Part shown: positions 1 through 8,186 of the stretch, piece by piece
How the letters are laid out: each line of letters opens with the position of its first letter
Position numbering within the stretch: the first letter of the stretch is position 1
NCBI RefSeq assembly: GCF_030348825.1
Contig: NZ_JAUCES010000005.1
Coordinates: forward strand, 1,054,001 to 1,118,000
Source: Fictibacillus sp. b24
Lineage (GTDB): Bacteria; Bacillota; Bacilli; Bacillales; Fictibacillaceae
DNA: 64,000 nucleotides
Direction of reading: 5' to 3'
Translations under genes and position numbers: made by a program
The notes under the pieces: generated by a model
Told to the model about the DNA's origin: nothing
Seen by the model: only the letters and a program-made list of their open reading frames with translations
Databases searched by the model: none

Positions 1-1
1 C

Positions 2-319
2 GGCGGAAACTGGGATTATGATCATGGATATTTTGATTATAAACTAGATGATGAAGTTGGATACACGTTTTTAAGAATTCCTTTTAAAGCGGTAGATGGG
101 GAATTGGACAAAAAAGATACAGTGATTCAATTAGGGGAACCTTTTCTATTGGCTCATAAATACCAGGTAGGATTAGATGATAACGCTGAAACTGGAAACA
201 TATCGGGTAGTTTTAATCAGTTTTCAGAGCCGCAAGATCCAGATGCGACCATCGATAAAAAATGGATTGGTATTGGTAAAGACTTGGTGCAAAAAATAGA
301 AACAGCTCTATTGAATTAA
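2..319 (+). CDS. yugN: YugN-like protein, 5' end cut by window
   Basis: This is the C-terminal ~105 residues of a YugN-like family protein, a small cytosolic Bacillus family of unknown function. The frame is open from base 2, so an internal TTG at 104 is not the start and the real start lies outside the window. Readable motifs include GYTFLRIPFKAVDGE and, near the end, KKWIGIGKDLVQKIE. The assignment rests on similarity remembered from B. subtilis YugN and on the neighbour, because yugN sits beside the K+ channel gene yugO there too. Here the two genes converge across a terminator. No function can be inferred. Confidence 0.75.
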   Translation, partial: GGNWDYDHGYFDYKLDDEVGYTFLRIPFKAVDGELDKKDTVIQLGEPFLLAHKYQVGLDDNAETGNISGSFNQFSEPQDPDATIDKKWIGIGKDLVQKIETALLN

Positions 320-320
320 T

Positions 321-354
321 AAAACAGATAGGGGCCTTGTCCTATCTGTTTTTA
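321..354. terminator. Bidirectional terminator between yugN and yugO
   Basis: The arms AAACAGATAGG and CCTATCTGTTT form a hairpin followed by a T-run on the + strand, with A's preceding it that serve the minus strand. It separates the convergent yugN and yugO genes. Confidence 0.8.
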
Positions 355-1119
355 TATGAGCTCTCTTTCAAGACTTAACACCATCTCATGTGAAGCAAGA
401 TTTGATGTTTGAATAATATGATTGGCACCCGCACGTTTCGCATTTGTTGCTTGCTCAGTTGTTAGTATTTCTGCATGAATAGCTACTGTTGTACTTAATC
501 CGCGAGCTGTCAGAACAGAAAGAATCGTGTTTCGATCCGCTTCAACTTCCTTTAAGTTGGCATCTGCTGTAATGAGAACCGTATGTGCCTTTTGTATATG
601 AGCTTTGATCCACGTGAAATCTTCACTTGATTTTCCATGAATAAAATGAATGCCTTCCAAATATAAAGGGTTTGCTTCTAGAGACTCATCAATTAAAACG
701 ATATGATTGGTTTTTACTTTGTCTTTGATCGCTTGAATCGTATGTCTTGAACGTTCATTCCACCCAACGATTATAAAATGGTCTTTGTTTTTATACATAT
801 TTTTCCCCTCAAGAAATCGATTTTCGTTTTTAACAACAGCGCTGGCAAAGTGTACAGTTAAAAAGGCTAAAAATGATCCTCCTAAAAAGACAAGAAATAT
901 AGCAAGCAGCCTTATCTCATTTGTATGTGGTGCGTAATCACCATAACCTACTGTTCCAGCTGTAATAACAGCCCAGTAAAAACCTTCAAAAATGGTTGGA
1001 AACGTGTCTTTTTCAAAGAGGTGAGCTAAAACAGCGCTAGAGAATAAAATTATAAACAGAATGATACCAAGCCTAACCAACATGGGCAATCTCAAATATG
1101 CATAATACATGGCACGCAT
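352..1119 (-). CDS. yugO: Potassium channel protein YugO-like (ion-channel plus TrkA-N/RCK domain)
   Basis: This is a 255-residue inner-membrane K+ channel subunit. Two hydrophobic segments flank a pore loop with the selectivity filter TVGYGD. They are followed by a cytosolic RCK/TrkA-N nucleotide-binding domain that begins at HFIIVGWNERS. The chosen ATG (MRAMYYAYLR) follows GGAGGAGAG at normal spacing; a longer frame adds 24 residues without a ribosome site. In B. subtilis YugO is a K+ channel linked to biofilm formation and electrical signalling, and it is co-transcribed with mstX. Here mstX is detached and lies about 2.3 kb away on the other strand, with rsgI and the sigI-like gene between them. 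Confidence 0.88.
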   Translation of the reverse strand: MRAMYYAYLRLPMLVRLGIILFIILFSSAVLAHLFEKDTFPTIFEGFYWAVITAGTVGYGDYAPHTNEIRLLAIFLVFLGGSFLAFLTVHFASAVVKNENRFLEGKNMYKNKDHFIIVGWNERSRHTIQAIKDKVKTNHIVLIDESLEANPLYLEGIHFIHGKSSEDFTWIKAHIQKAHTVLITADANLKEVEADRNTILSVLTARGLSTTVAIHAEILTTEQATNAKRAGANHIIQTSNLASHEMVLSLERELI

Positions 1120-1188
1120 ATAAACACACTCTCCTCCTATTAACACTATTGCCAAAGAGGATACGGATTTATACGAATGTGGAAAAAA

Positions 1189-1229
1189 CAAAACCTCTGG
1201 TTCATTTTACAATTTACCAGAGGTTTTTC
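1189..1229 (-). terminator. Terminator downstream of rsgI
   Basis: The arms AACCTCTGGT and ACCAGAGGTT surround an A/T-rich loop. On the minus strand the hairpin is followed by TTTTGTTTTTT, right after the rsgI stop codon and before yugO. Confidence 0.75.
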
Positions 1230-1231
1230 TA

Positions 1232-2845
1232 TCATGAAGCTTGCAGAGTATGTAGATTTGTTGGGGCTGGGTCTTCCGAATCTGCAGCGTCTAGCTGTTC
1301 TGTTACACTTGCAATTTCTTCTTTTTCAACTTCTTGCTGTAAAGATGAAGCAGTTTTGGAACATTGTTGCTGTAATAAAGAATTATGATTTATAAGGGCT
1401 AAAGCTTGTTTTCTTAACTCTTCCGTTAATACGTTTGAATCTGTCTTAATTCTTACGGTTATGACGTTCCCATTAACAACAATCTCAATATATATCCACT
1501 GTTCTATTGGTTCTGGATTGGTTTGAACAGGTTCAGATACAGGATTAGGAGGAGTTTCGTTTTCTTTCGGTGGATCTACTATTATTTTTTCTTCTTTCGG
1601 CAGATCTACTTTTGGTTTTTCTCCTTTAGGCTTATCTTCTTTTGGCTTATCCTCTTTCGATTTTTCTTCCTTAGGTTTTTCTTCTTTCGGTTTTTCCTGC
1701 TTTGGTTTCTCTTCCTTCAATTTTTCATCTTTAGGCGGTGCAATAGCCGCAGGAATATCTTTTACAGGTGGCTTTGGTACATCTTTTTCATGACCACTTA
1801 CAGCTGCTGTAGGAGGATGACTAGGCTTTTCGTGCCCTTGTTCTCTTTTAACAGGTTCAGCTGCCTTTTTTTCTTCCCTTTGTGGAGCAGCAGGAATGAC
1901 AATGTGAGTCGTTGGTGATTCAATAGTTTTCTTTTTATGACTTTCTTCTATCTTTTCTTGAATGGGTAAAGCAGGCTTTTCTTTTTTTACTTTTTGCTCT
2001 TTTTCTTTTTGATCTAGAATTGGAAGAGGCGGCTCATATACAAGGTCTTCTTGTTTTTTAGCTGAGTCAGCTACAGGCTGAATCTCCTCTTTTAAAAGCT
2101 CTTTAATTGGACCGACTTTTTCAGAAATCTTTTCAATCGTTTGACCCGAAATTTCACTTTTTGTTATCTTAATGCCTGATTTCTTAGCAGCGGTATAGAT
2201 CGCATAATGCCCAGGTGACATTTTCATCTTTTTGGATTCTTCACGTTCTTTGGAACTCATAACAATGGTTGTCATTTCAACAGACTTCTTTTTAGCAGTC
2301 TTTGTTATGACTTCGTTTACTCGCTGCTTCATTTCTATTTCCTTATCAGCAGGAATCTCTTCAGACAGAGTTGTGGTAATCAAAACTTCTTCTTTTGTTT
2401 GTAAATAACCAAGTTCTTTGCACGTATCAAATATGAGGTCTGTTACATATTCGATATCTCTATTCTTCCAATCATTCATTCGTTCGAGCACCATTTTACC
2501 TTGTTGATTATAGGCAAAGATATCAAGTACTTTCATGTCCTCGTCAATTTTCAATTCCAAACTAGGATCCATATCCATTCCAACATATGCATAAACTCCC
2601 GGTCCTGAGACTGGAGAAAGAATTTGGAAGAACAGCAGAAAAATGGCTAAGGCAGCCGCAGTACCTGTTTTCCAGTTAATCAAACCAGAAAAAATCGAAC
2701 GACTTTTCTCTTCTGTAACAGGCAGCATGACTTCCTGACCTACTGAATAGGATGCACCTGTATTTCTAACTTTCTTAAATTCGCCGCCTTCAGCCAGAAC
2801 GATGAGGTGACGCTTGCTCACTTCTACAATAATCGCTTTGTTCAT
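1232..2845 (-). CDS. rsgI: Anti-sigma-I factor RsgI family protein
   Basis: The 537-residue membrane-spanning protein starts with a typical RsgI N-terminal anti-sigma domain (NKAIIVEVSKRHLIVLAEGG). One transmembrane helix lies at about residues 60-82, followed by the extracytoplasmic RsgI domain (YAYVGMDMDPSLELKIDE). A long Lys/Glu/Pro linker holds tandem PKEEK-like units at about 370-440, and a short hydrophilic tail ends the protein. RsgI proteins hold SigI at the membrane and release it by regulated proteolysis. The family's autocleavage site is normally Asn-Pro; here it reads Asp93-Pro94. The start codon overlaps the stop of the upstream SigI-like gene (TAATG), implying translational coupling. 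The tail has no recognisable carbohydrate-binding module. Confidence 0.85.
   Translation of the reverse strand: MNKAIIVEVSKRHLIVLAEGGEFKKVRNTGASYSVGQEVMLPVTEEKSRSIFSGLINWKTGTAAALAIFLLFFQILSPVSGPGVYAYVGMDMDPSLELKIDEDMKVLDIFAYNQQGKMVLERMNDWKNRDIEYVTDLIFDTCKELGYLQTKEEVLITTTLSEEIPADKEIEMKQRVNEVITKTAKKKSVEMTTIVMSSKEREESKKMKMSPGHYAIYTAAKKSGIKITKSEISGQTIEKISEKVGPIKELLKEEIQPVADSAKKQEDLVYEPPLPILDQKEKEQKVKKEKPALPIQEKIEESHKKKTIESPTTHIVIPAAPQREEKKAAEPVKREQGHEKPSHPPTAAVSGHEKDVPKPPVKDIPAAIAPPKDEKLKEEKPKQEKPKEEKPKEEKSKEDKPKEDKPKGEKPKVDLPKEEKIIVDPPKENETPPNPVSEPVQTNPEPIEQWIYIEIVVNGNVITVRIKTDSNVLTEELRKQALALINHNSLLQQQCSKTASSLQQEVEKEEIASVTEQLDAADSEDPAPTNLHTLQAS
1540..1740 (-). repeat. In-gene tandem repeat encoding PKEEK-like units
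   Basis: Within rsgI there are about ten short units of 15-18 bases encoding variants of KPKEEK/KPKEDK. The repeat forms the wall-spanning low-complexity linker and is prone to copy-number change. Confidence 0.7.
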
Positions 2846-3276
2846 TAGTGTTTTCCTCCTGTGCCCGGCACATATTGCAATAACACATGATAATTTTCAA
2901 TAAAGATGAGTGTAAGTGCGGTTATGTATTCTCGCTGCCTCTTCATGGTGAGTTTCTGGTGCTGAGTACTCTCGCTGTGAAGAAGGGGCAATCGTTTCCA
3001 TGTTAAAAAGTAGTTGCGCATTTCAGGATCTGCCGCAATCTCCTCAGCAACTTCAATGGCTTGCTGTCTATTTACAAGCTCTTTAGGAGTGCTGGAGACC
3101 AAGTGGCTAAAATCAATTCCAAATTCCTTTAACCGCATTTTAAAATGTGAGATTTCCTTAACAGGATCTGGTTCTCTTACGTTGTTTGTACATAGACTTA
3201 CAGATGAACTTGAAGACCGCGATTCTAAAGCAGGCTGCAAGGGTTTATTCTTTCTACTAAACCACCGGCGAATCAA
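2845..3276 (-). CDS. SigI-like protein containing only the C-terminal sigma domain
   Basis: This 143-residue protein sits directly upstream of rsgI, exactly where sigI is expected. Residues ~39-140 (for example KEISHFKMRLKEFGIDFSHL, then KRQREYITALTLIFIENYHV) resemble the SigI C-terminal domain that binds RsgI and reads the -35 region. The ~110-residue sigma-2 region that binds RNA polymerase and melts the -10 element is absent. It is replaced by a short basic, Ser-rich leader (MIRRWFSRKNK). The TTG start follows a strong GGAGGGGG site, and no sigma-2 coding sequence lies in the 110 bases upstream, so this is not a simple frameshift. It may be a decoy, a co-regulator or a decayed sigma factor. 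Confidence 0.7.
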   Translation of the reverse strand: MIRRWFSRKNKPLQPALESRSSSSSVSLCTNNVREPDPVKEISHFKMRLKEFGIDFSHLVSSTPKELVNRQQAIEVAEEIAADPEMRNYFLTWKRLPLLHSESTQHQKLTMKRQREYITALTLIFIENYHVLLQYVPGTGGKH

Positions 3277-3447
3277 TTGTTCCCCCTCCTTCCATTACAT
3301 ATGTAAAATAATATATTTCAAGATAATAATAACCAAATTATTATAGTATACTTTTACTTGAAAAAATAGAGAAAAAAGTCACGTGTGTAAATGTTTACGA
3401 AGTTTGATAGTTCAAATAGATGGAAAAGCTGTGAATGGGTGATAAAG

Positions 3448-3708
3448 GTGAAATACAATAAAGAGGATCGGGAAAAATACAGCGAAGCTATAGATCGAAT
3501 GCAAGAAGGATTAGACAGCATGATCGACTTGTATAATGAAGCAGAAGACGATGAAGAGTTAATTCAATATGACGAAGATGTAATTTCGGCGATCAGACAA
3601 GCAAAAGAAAGCTTTGGAGATGAATTTATTAACCAAAAGATCAACACCATTGTAAAAGAAGTGCTCTCGCTCATGCAGGGGGGACAGACCCCACAAAAAG
3701 ACAAATAG
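3448..3708 (+). CDS. mstX: Mistic-like membrane-associating protein
   Basis: This 86-residue acidic, helical protein matches remembered B. subtilis Mistic in its core: EAIDRMQEGLDSMIDLYNEA against AIDRMNEGLDAFIQLYNES, and NQKINTIVKEVLSL against NEKLNTIIKQILSI. Mistic inserts into membranes without the Sec machinery and is encoded upstream of yugO in B. subtilis. The GTG at 3448 gives the short form (about 84 residues) typical of non-subtilis homologues; an upstream ATG would add 19 residues with no similarity seen. The ribosome site is weak. The gene is separated from yugO and transcribed the other way. A strong terminator follows. Confidence 0.75.
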   Translation: MKYNKEDREKYSEAIDRMQEGLDSMIDLYNEAEDDEELIQYDEDVISAIRQAKESFGDEFINQKINTIVKEVLSLMQGGQTPQKDK

Positions 3709-3750
3709 TTCTTTTATGTCCACTGGGAGAGGACTCTCGACGTATTGAAC

Positions 3751-3790
3751 AAGAAAAGCGCCTTAGGGATAATCCTAAGACGCTTTTCTT
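3751..3790. terminator. Bidirectional terminator after mstX
   Basis: A near-perfect palindrome (AAGCGCCTTAGG ... CCTAAGACGCTT) has A/T runs on both sides. It serves mstX and the convergent gene at 3808-4158. Confidence 0.85.
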
Positions 3791-3807
3791 GTATACGAAT
3801 TTATTCT

Positions 3808-4158
3808 TTAAAAGATATACAACACGATGGGGAAAATGTTCCAGCACAACCAGAGCGTTAAGACAAAAAGTAATGATACTGGAATGGCTACTGTGTATTG
3901 AACCCAATTTGAAGTTTCTGAACTGATCTGCCAGATTTTGCGGATGACAAGAATTAATACTGGCACCACTAACAGCATGAAGAATATTCTTACCCAAAAG
4001 ATATAAGTGGCAGTATCAGGATTTAAAGTAAATAAACTGATTATACACACCAATGCTATGATTCCATAGACTGGCCAGATCACTTGTTTCACTTTCTTTG
4101 TATCATGTACCGTTAAAAGATAGAAAGCAATTAAGCAAACGATAGAAAAAAGTATCAT
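3808..4158 (-). CDS. Small hydrophobic membrane protein, unknown function
   Basis: The 116-residue protein has four predicted membrane segments (about residues 1-15, 27-45, 52-72 and 88-115) separated by short basic loops such as HDTKKVKQ. The ATG follows GGAGG with eight-base spacing. I recognise no family. It is monocistronic and converges on mstX through the shared terminator, so no functional link to its neighbours is evident. Confidence 0.65.
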   Translation of the reverse strand: MILFSIVCLIAFYLLTVHDTKKVKQVIWPVYGIIALVCIISLFTLNPDTATYIFWVRIFFMLLVVPVLILVIRKIWQISSETSNWVQYTVAIPVSLLFVLTLWLCWNIFPIVLYIF

Positions 4159-4585
4159 ATTCAGACCTCCAAATCGTTATTTTTTACCCTATTCTATAAT
4201 TTCATATTTTATGAGATTTAAATTGTGCATTTATTCATTTGGAATAAATATACCATCATGAGGCAGCAGGGATATTTCCCTGGAACATGGAACAAAAAAT
4301 GGTTCTAGATGGATTATAAATCTTTTTACCTCAAAAAATATAAAATTAATCCTCTTGTTTACATAGCACGCATTATGAATTGAAGTATAAAAGTACACAG
4401 CATAAAAATCTGTGTGATTTATAGGGGAACATGCCATTGAAAATTTTCAAGCAACAGTGCTGCTGACTCTCCTTTATAAACCTATTATAAAATTAACTCT
4501 TGTAATTTATTGTATTTAATAGAAAAATAGAGAAAAGACAATTCTTGTAAAAATATATTAAAAATAATCCACAAGGATGTAGCCT
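4159..4585. other. 427-bp A/T-rich intergenic region
   Basis: This region holds the divergent promoters of the 3808-4158 gene and the histidine kinase. A small hairpin (ACACAG/CTGTGT) sits at 4395-4415. A 68-codon minus-strand frame here has no ribosome site and no protein-like composition. I see no RNA gene or repeat. Confidence 0.5.
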
Positions 4586-6415
4586 ATGCGAGAAACTTCG
4601 TTTGAATTACAGAATAAAAAACAACTGATGCATACCTTTTATGAAGCCGTGGATAGCGGAATTATCGTACTAGAACAATCCAGCAAAATTCTTTACGCCA
4701 ATACAAAGGCGTACAGTATGTTAGAGCTGTCCGCAGAGGAAGTAGAGGGTATGTTTCTTAATAATCTTCCATTTGATGTTATGGATCAACATATATGTAA
4801 AGAATCATTATTTAAAGAAATCTATTTAAAATTTGCAAGGCAAAAGAAAAAAAATCATCAGATGGATCTCAAGATAGTATGCCAAAATTCGGGTAAGGTT
4901 AAGTGGTTATCGGTAACGATAGCCCCTATTTTGGATGCTTACAATAGACTCGAAAACCTTGTCCTCACCATAATTGACAATCATAAGTTAAAGGTAACAG
5001 AAAAAGAATTAAACCGCAGCCAGGAACGGTTTTACTCACTAGTGGATTCTTTGGAAGACACAGTTTTTACATTGGATCATAACTTTGTACATACAGGAAT
5101 TTATGGAAGATGGATGAAGAAACATGGCGTAAAACCGTCCTATTTTTTAGGCAAGACGATTAGAGAAGTATTTGGAGATGCTATTGCAGAAGGTCAAGAA
5201 CAAGCCTGTCATCTTGTTTTACAAGGAAAATCCCAGATTTATGAATGGAGCAATGTACGAGATGGTGAACGCCTCTATTACCAAGCGATTCTCTCTCCGA
5301 TTAAAAATGATCTAGGTCAAGTTGAGGGAATTGTAGGTGTTTCAAGAGATATAACAGAAAGCAAGAGAATGGAACTCGGACTTCGTGAGAGTGAAGAAAG
5401 ATTTCGTCAGTTTGCAGAAAATGCGAAAGACGTGTTCTGGATGCAAGATTACGGAACACGAGAGCTTCTATACATCTCTAAAGCGTATGAACAAATATGG
5501 GATACAGAATCTGCAACGTTTGAATCTGTATTTACAGATGTTCATCCTGAAGATAAAGAGGCAGTTGAGGGCTTTATTCATATCATTGCTCAAAGTGAAT
5601 CTCAGATTGAATATCGTATACAAAGCAAGAATAAAAAAGTCCGCTGGATTAGAACGAGAGCGTTTCCGATAACCAATGATCAAAATGAGGTTTATCGAAT
5701 AGCAGGAATCTCCGAGGATATTACAGAACTCAAGGAAAAGGAAGAACTCCTCAGAAAGTCGGATAAATTAACGGTAGTGGGTGAACTTGCTGCAGGAATC
5801 GCGCATGAGATCCGCAATCCGCTTACGAGTATTAAGGGATTTGTCCAATTGATGAAACCTGATATGGACGATTTGCATAGTGAAATTATTTTATCAGAGA
5901 TGGATAGAATTGAATCGATCATCACTGAATTTTTAGTCTTGGCTAAACCACACCAAGAAACGTTCTTTCAGCAAAGAAACGTTAATGAATTTATAAAACA
6001 AAGTATTACGCTGCTTGATTCAGAAGCAAACCTCAACAATGTTCAATTTGAAACACACTTCATGAATGTCCCACAAATACTTTGTGAAGGAAACCAGATC
6101 AAACAAGTCATTATTAATGTCATCAAAAATGCGATTGAATCCATGCATAGCGGCGGGACGATCTTTGTAGAAACAGGTTCATATGATGAAGGATATGTCT
6201 TTATAAAAGTTACAGACCAAGGTGTGGGTATTAGCGAGGAGAGGCTTGCAAGACTTGGAGAACCATTTTATTCAAACAAAGAAAAAGGTATAGGTTTGGG
6301 ATTAATGGTCTCGTTGAAGATCATTGAAAATCACCATGGCAACATTACCTTTGAAAGTATATTAGATATTGGAACGACCGTTACGATTCTGCTGCCTACT
6401 AAACTTTTACCCTAA
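4586..6415 (+). CDS. Multi-PAS sensor histidine kinase, sporulation-kinase-like
   Basis: The 609-residue protein is soluble, with no membrane segment. Three PAS-type sensor domains lie at about 12-130, 140-260 and 265-385, the latter two each ending in a PAC-like motif (VSRDITESK, ISEDITELK). A HisKA domain follows with the phospho-acceptor in GIAHEIRNPLTSIKGF (His407). A HATPase_c domain carries the N, G1 and G2 boxes (NVIKNAIESM, DQGVGIS, GIGLGL). This arrangement matches the Bacillus phosphorelay kinases (KinA/KinE-like) that feed Spo0A. No response regulator is adjacent, which also fits an orphan phosphorelay kinase. Its exact signal is unknown. Confidence 0.85.
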   Translation: MRETSFELQNKKQLMHTFYEAVDSGIIVLEQSSKILYANTKAYSMLELSAEEVEGMFLNNLPFDVMDQHICKESLFKEIYLKFARQKKKNHQMDLKIVCQNSGKVKWLSVTIAPILDAYNRLENLVLTIIDNHKLKVTEKELNRSQERFYSLVDSLEDTVFTLDHNFVHTGIYGRWMKKHGVKPSYFLGKTIREVFGDAIAEGQEQACHLVLQGKSQIYEWSNVRDGERLYYQAILSPIKNDLGQVEGIVGVSRDITESKRMELGLRESEERFRQFAENAKDVFWMQDYGTRELLYISKAYEQIWDTESATFESVFTDVHPEDKEAVEGFIHIIAQSESQIEYRIQSKNKKVRWIRTRAFPITNDQNEVYRIAGISEDITELKEKEELLRKSDKLTVVGELAAGIAHEIRNPLTSIKGFVQLMKPDMDDLHSEIILSEMDRIESIITEFLVLAKPHQETFFQQRNVNEFIKQSITLLDSEANLNNVQFETHFMNVPQILCEGNQIKQVIINVIKNAIESMHSGGTIFVETGSYDEGYVFIKVTDQGVGISEERLARLGEPFYSNKEKGIGLGLMVSLKIIENHHGNITFESILDIGTTVTILLPTKLLP

Positions 6416-6423
6416 GTGGTTAA

Positions 6424-6456
6424 ACGCTCTTCAGTCTGACTGAAGGGCGTTTTTTT
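6424..6456 (+). terminator. Terminator after histidine kinase
   Basis: The arms ACGCTCTTCAGT and ACTGAAGGGCGT have a three-base loop and are followed by seven T's. Confidence 0.85.
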
Positions 6457-6630
6457 GCTTGCTAAATAAGTGTTTATGATTTTTTTAATAAGGGTAAATG
6501 TAGAGAGAAGCATGAAAAGTCTGAGCTTTAAGACTGGTTAGAATCTACATAAAATTGAGAATGTTAGAAATTCGTGCTACCCTTGTTTAGTAGGGGTTCT
6601 TACAAAAAGGGATATTCAAGGAGGATAAGA

Positions 6631-7416
6631 ATGAAAGATTTCAAGAAGAGAATTAGTATTTTAGCAGTTGTGTTTTCTATGTTTGTACTAGCTGCATGTG
6701 GCAGCAGTGAGTCAAGTGATGGAGGTATTGAGTTAAAAAAGGATGGAGAATTTAATTTTATTGTCTCCGGAGAATTCCCTCCGTTTAGTTCAGTTGATAG
6801 CAATGGGGATTTAACAGGCTTTGATGTAGCCGTAGGAAAAGCCATAGCAGATGAACTTGGTTTAAAAGCCGTTCCAGAGAAATTTAAATTTCATGGCGCT
6901 GTTTCGGCAATAAAGGCAGATCGTTTTGACGCAGCAGTGGCAAGCCATACAATCACTGAAGACCGAAAGCAAGCAGTGAATTTTAGCGAGCCATATTATT
7001 ATTCAGGTCCAGTTATTTTTACAAGACCAGATAGTGATATTAAAACGAAAGAAGATCTAAAAGGGAAAGAAGTTGCTGTTTCAAAAGGCTCTACCTATGA
7101 AAAATCTGCACAAGATTTTACAGACCAAATTAAAAATTATGACAGTGATGCTACAGCCCTGCGCGCGTTAAGTGAAGGAAAGCATGACGCAGTTATTACT
7201 GATGCAATCACAGGAAAACAAGCGATTGAAAAAGGTTTTAAGATTGTTGAACAAGAGCAGCTTGGTACGAGTGAACAGGCGATCGCTGTTAAAAAAGAGG
7301 ATAAAGAATTGCTAAAAGCGATTAACAAAGCTTTGAAGAAAATGAAAGATAATGGTGAACTAGAAAAACTTAGTAAAGAATACATCGGTGCTGATATCAC
7401 GAAAAAGCCTGAATAA
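6631..7416 (+). CDS. Polar amino-acid ABC transporter substrate-binding lipoprotein
   Basis: The 261-residue protein starts with a lipoprotein signal peptide ending in the lipobox LAAC (VLAACGSS). A family-3 solute-binding domain follows (FIVSGEFPPFSSVD, GFDVAVGKAIADELG, LKGKEVAVSKGSTYE). It captures an amino acid outside the membrane for the permease and ATPase encoded next. The ATG at 6631 follows AAGGAGG; an in-frame upstream start at 6574 would spoil the signal peptide. The substrate cannot be read from sequence; arginine, glutamine or cystine are all possible for this family. A hairpin downstream separates it from the permease gene. Confidence 0.85.
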   Translation: MKDFKKRISILAVVFSMFVLAACGSSESSDGGIELKKDGEFNFIVSGEFPPFSSVDSNGDLTGFDVAVGKAIADELGLKAVPEKFKFHGAVSAIKADRFDAAVASHTITEDRKQAVNFSEPYYYSGPVIFTRPDSDIKTKEDLKGKEVAVSKGSTYEKSAQDFTDQIKNYDSDATALRALSEGKHDAVITDAITGKQAIEKGFKIVEQEQLGTSEQAIAVKKEDKELLKAINKALKKMKDNGELEKLSKEYIGADITKKPE

Positions 7417-7423
7417 TGGTGTG

Positions 7424-7462
7424 AGCCGTCCGCATGTGCTGAATTGCAGGGCGGCTTTCTTT
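7424..7462 (+). terminator. Intra-operon hairpin after the binding-protein gene
   Basis: The arms AGCCGTCC and GGGCGGCT are followed by TTCTTT. The loop is long, so it probably acts as a leaky terminator or mRNA-stabilising element that keeps binding-protein levels above the permease and ATPase. Confidence 0.5.
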
Positions 7463-7514
7463 ATATCACACTGTAACAACCTTTAAACAGAGAATAAAAG
7501 GGGAGGACTAAGGC

Positions 7515-8174
7515 ATGTTTGATCTCGCACACATTTTAGATGTATTGATAGAAAGTTATCCGCTCTTCATAAAGGGGCTTTGGATAACGTTAAAACTTAC
7601 CTTTGTTTCCATTCTGATTGGTACTGGTATCGGGCTAGTTTTTGCCCTTTTTAAAATTTCGGGAATTAAGATACTAAATTGGATTGCAAATATTTATATT
7701 GCACTTATTCGCGGAACACCCTTAATCGTCCAGATTTTCATCTTCTATTTTGGACTTGCTGAACTTGGAATTTCAGCGTTCTGGTCTGCTGCTTTTGGAC
7801 TTGCCATGCATAATGGTGCATATATTGCAGAGATTTTTAGAGGATCCATCCAGTCTGTTGATAAAGGCCAAATGGAAGCTGGACGCTCTCTTGGTATGCC
7901 ATATGGTTTAACGATGAGAAGAATCATTTTGCCGCAAGCATTTAAAAGAGCACTTCCTCCACTGGGGAACCAATTCATTATTGGATTAAAGGATTCTTCT
8001 TTGGCGTCTTTTATCGCACTAAACGAATTGTTTAGCATAGCGACAACCCAAGGATCCAGAACGTTTGACGAAATGACGTACTTAATTATTGTTGGCCTAT
8101 ATTATCTAATACTCGTCCTTCTTTTCACACTATTGGTTAATCTGTTGGAAAAGAAACTCTCAGCTGGGGAATAG
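7515..8174 (+). CDS. Polar amino-acid ABC transporter permease
   Basis: The 219-residue inner-membrane protein has about five helices. It carries the HisM/GlnP-type permease motif with the conserved EAA-loop region (EAGRSLGMPYGLTMRRIILP, then QAFKRALPPLGN). Its length equals that of the ArtQ class. The ATG at 7515 follows GGGGAGGA. It forms the membrane channel for the lipoprotein upstream and is powered by the ATPase 12 bases downstream. Confidence 0.88.
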   Translation: MFDLAHILDVLIESYPLFIKGLWITLKLTFVSILIGTGIGLVFALFKISGIKILNWIANIYIALIRGTPLIVQIFIFYFGLAELGISAFWSAAFGLAMHNGAYIAEIFRGSIQSVDKGQMEAGRSLGMPYGLTMRRIILPQAFKRALPPLGNQFIIGLKDSSLASFIALNELFSIATTQGSRTFDEMTYLIIVGLYYLILVLLFTLLVNLLEKKLSAGE

Positions 8175-8186
8175 GAGGCGCATTCT

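Noticed and set aside
1523-1918. 131-codon plus-strand frame rich in Phe and Arg
   Set aside because: It is the antisense of the Lys/Glu-rich repeat region of rsgI; its composition follows from the repeat.
4231-4437. 68-codon minus-strand frame
   Set aside because: No ribosome binding site, no domain-like pattern, A/T-rich intergenic DNA.
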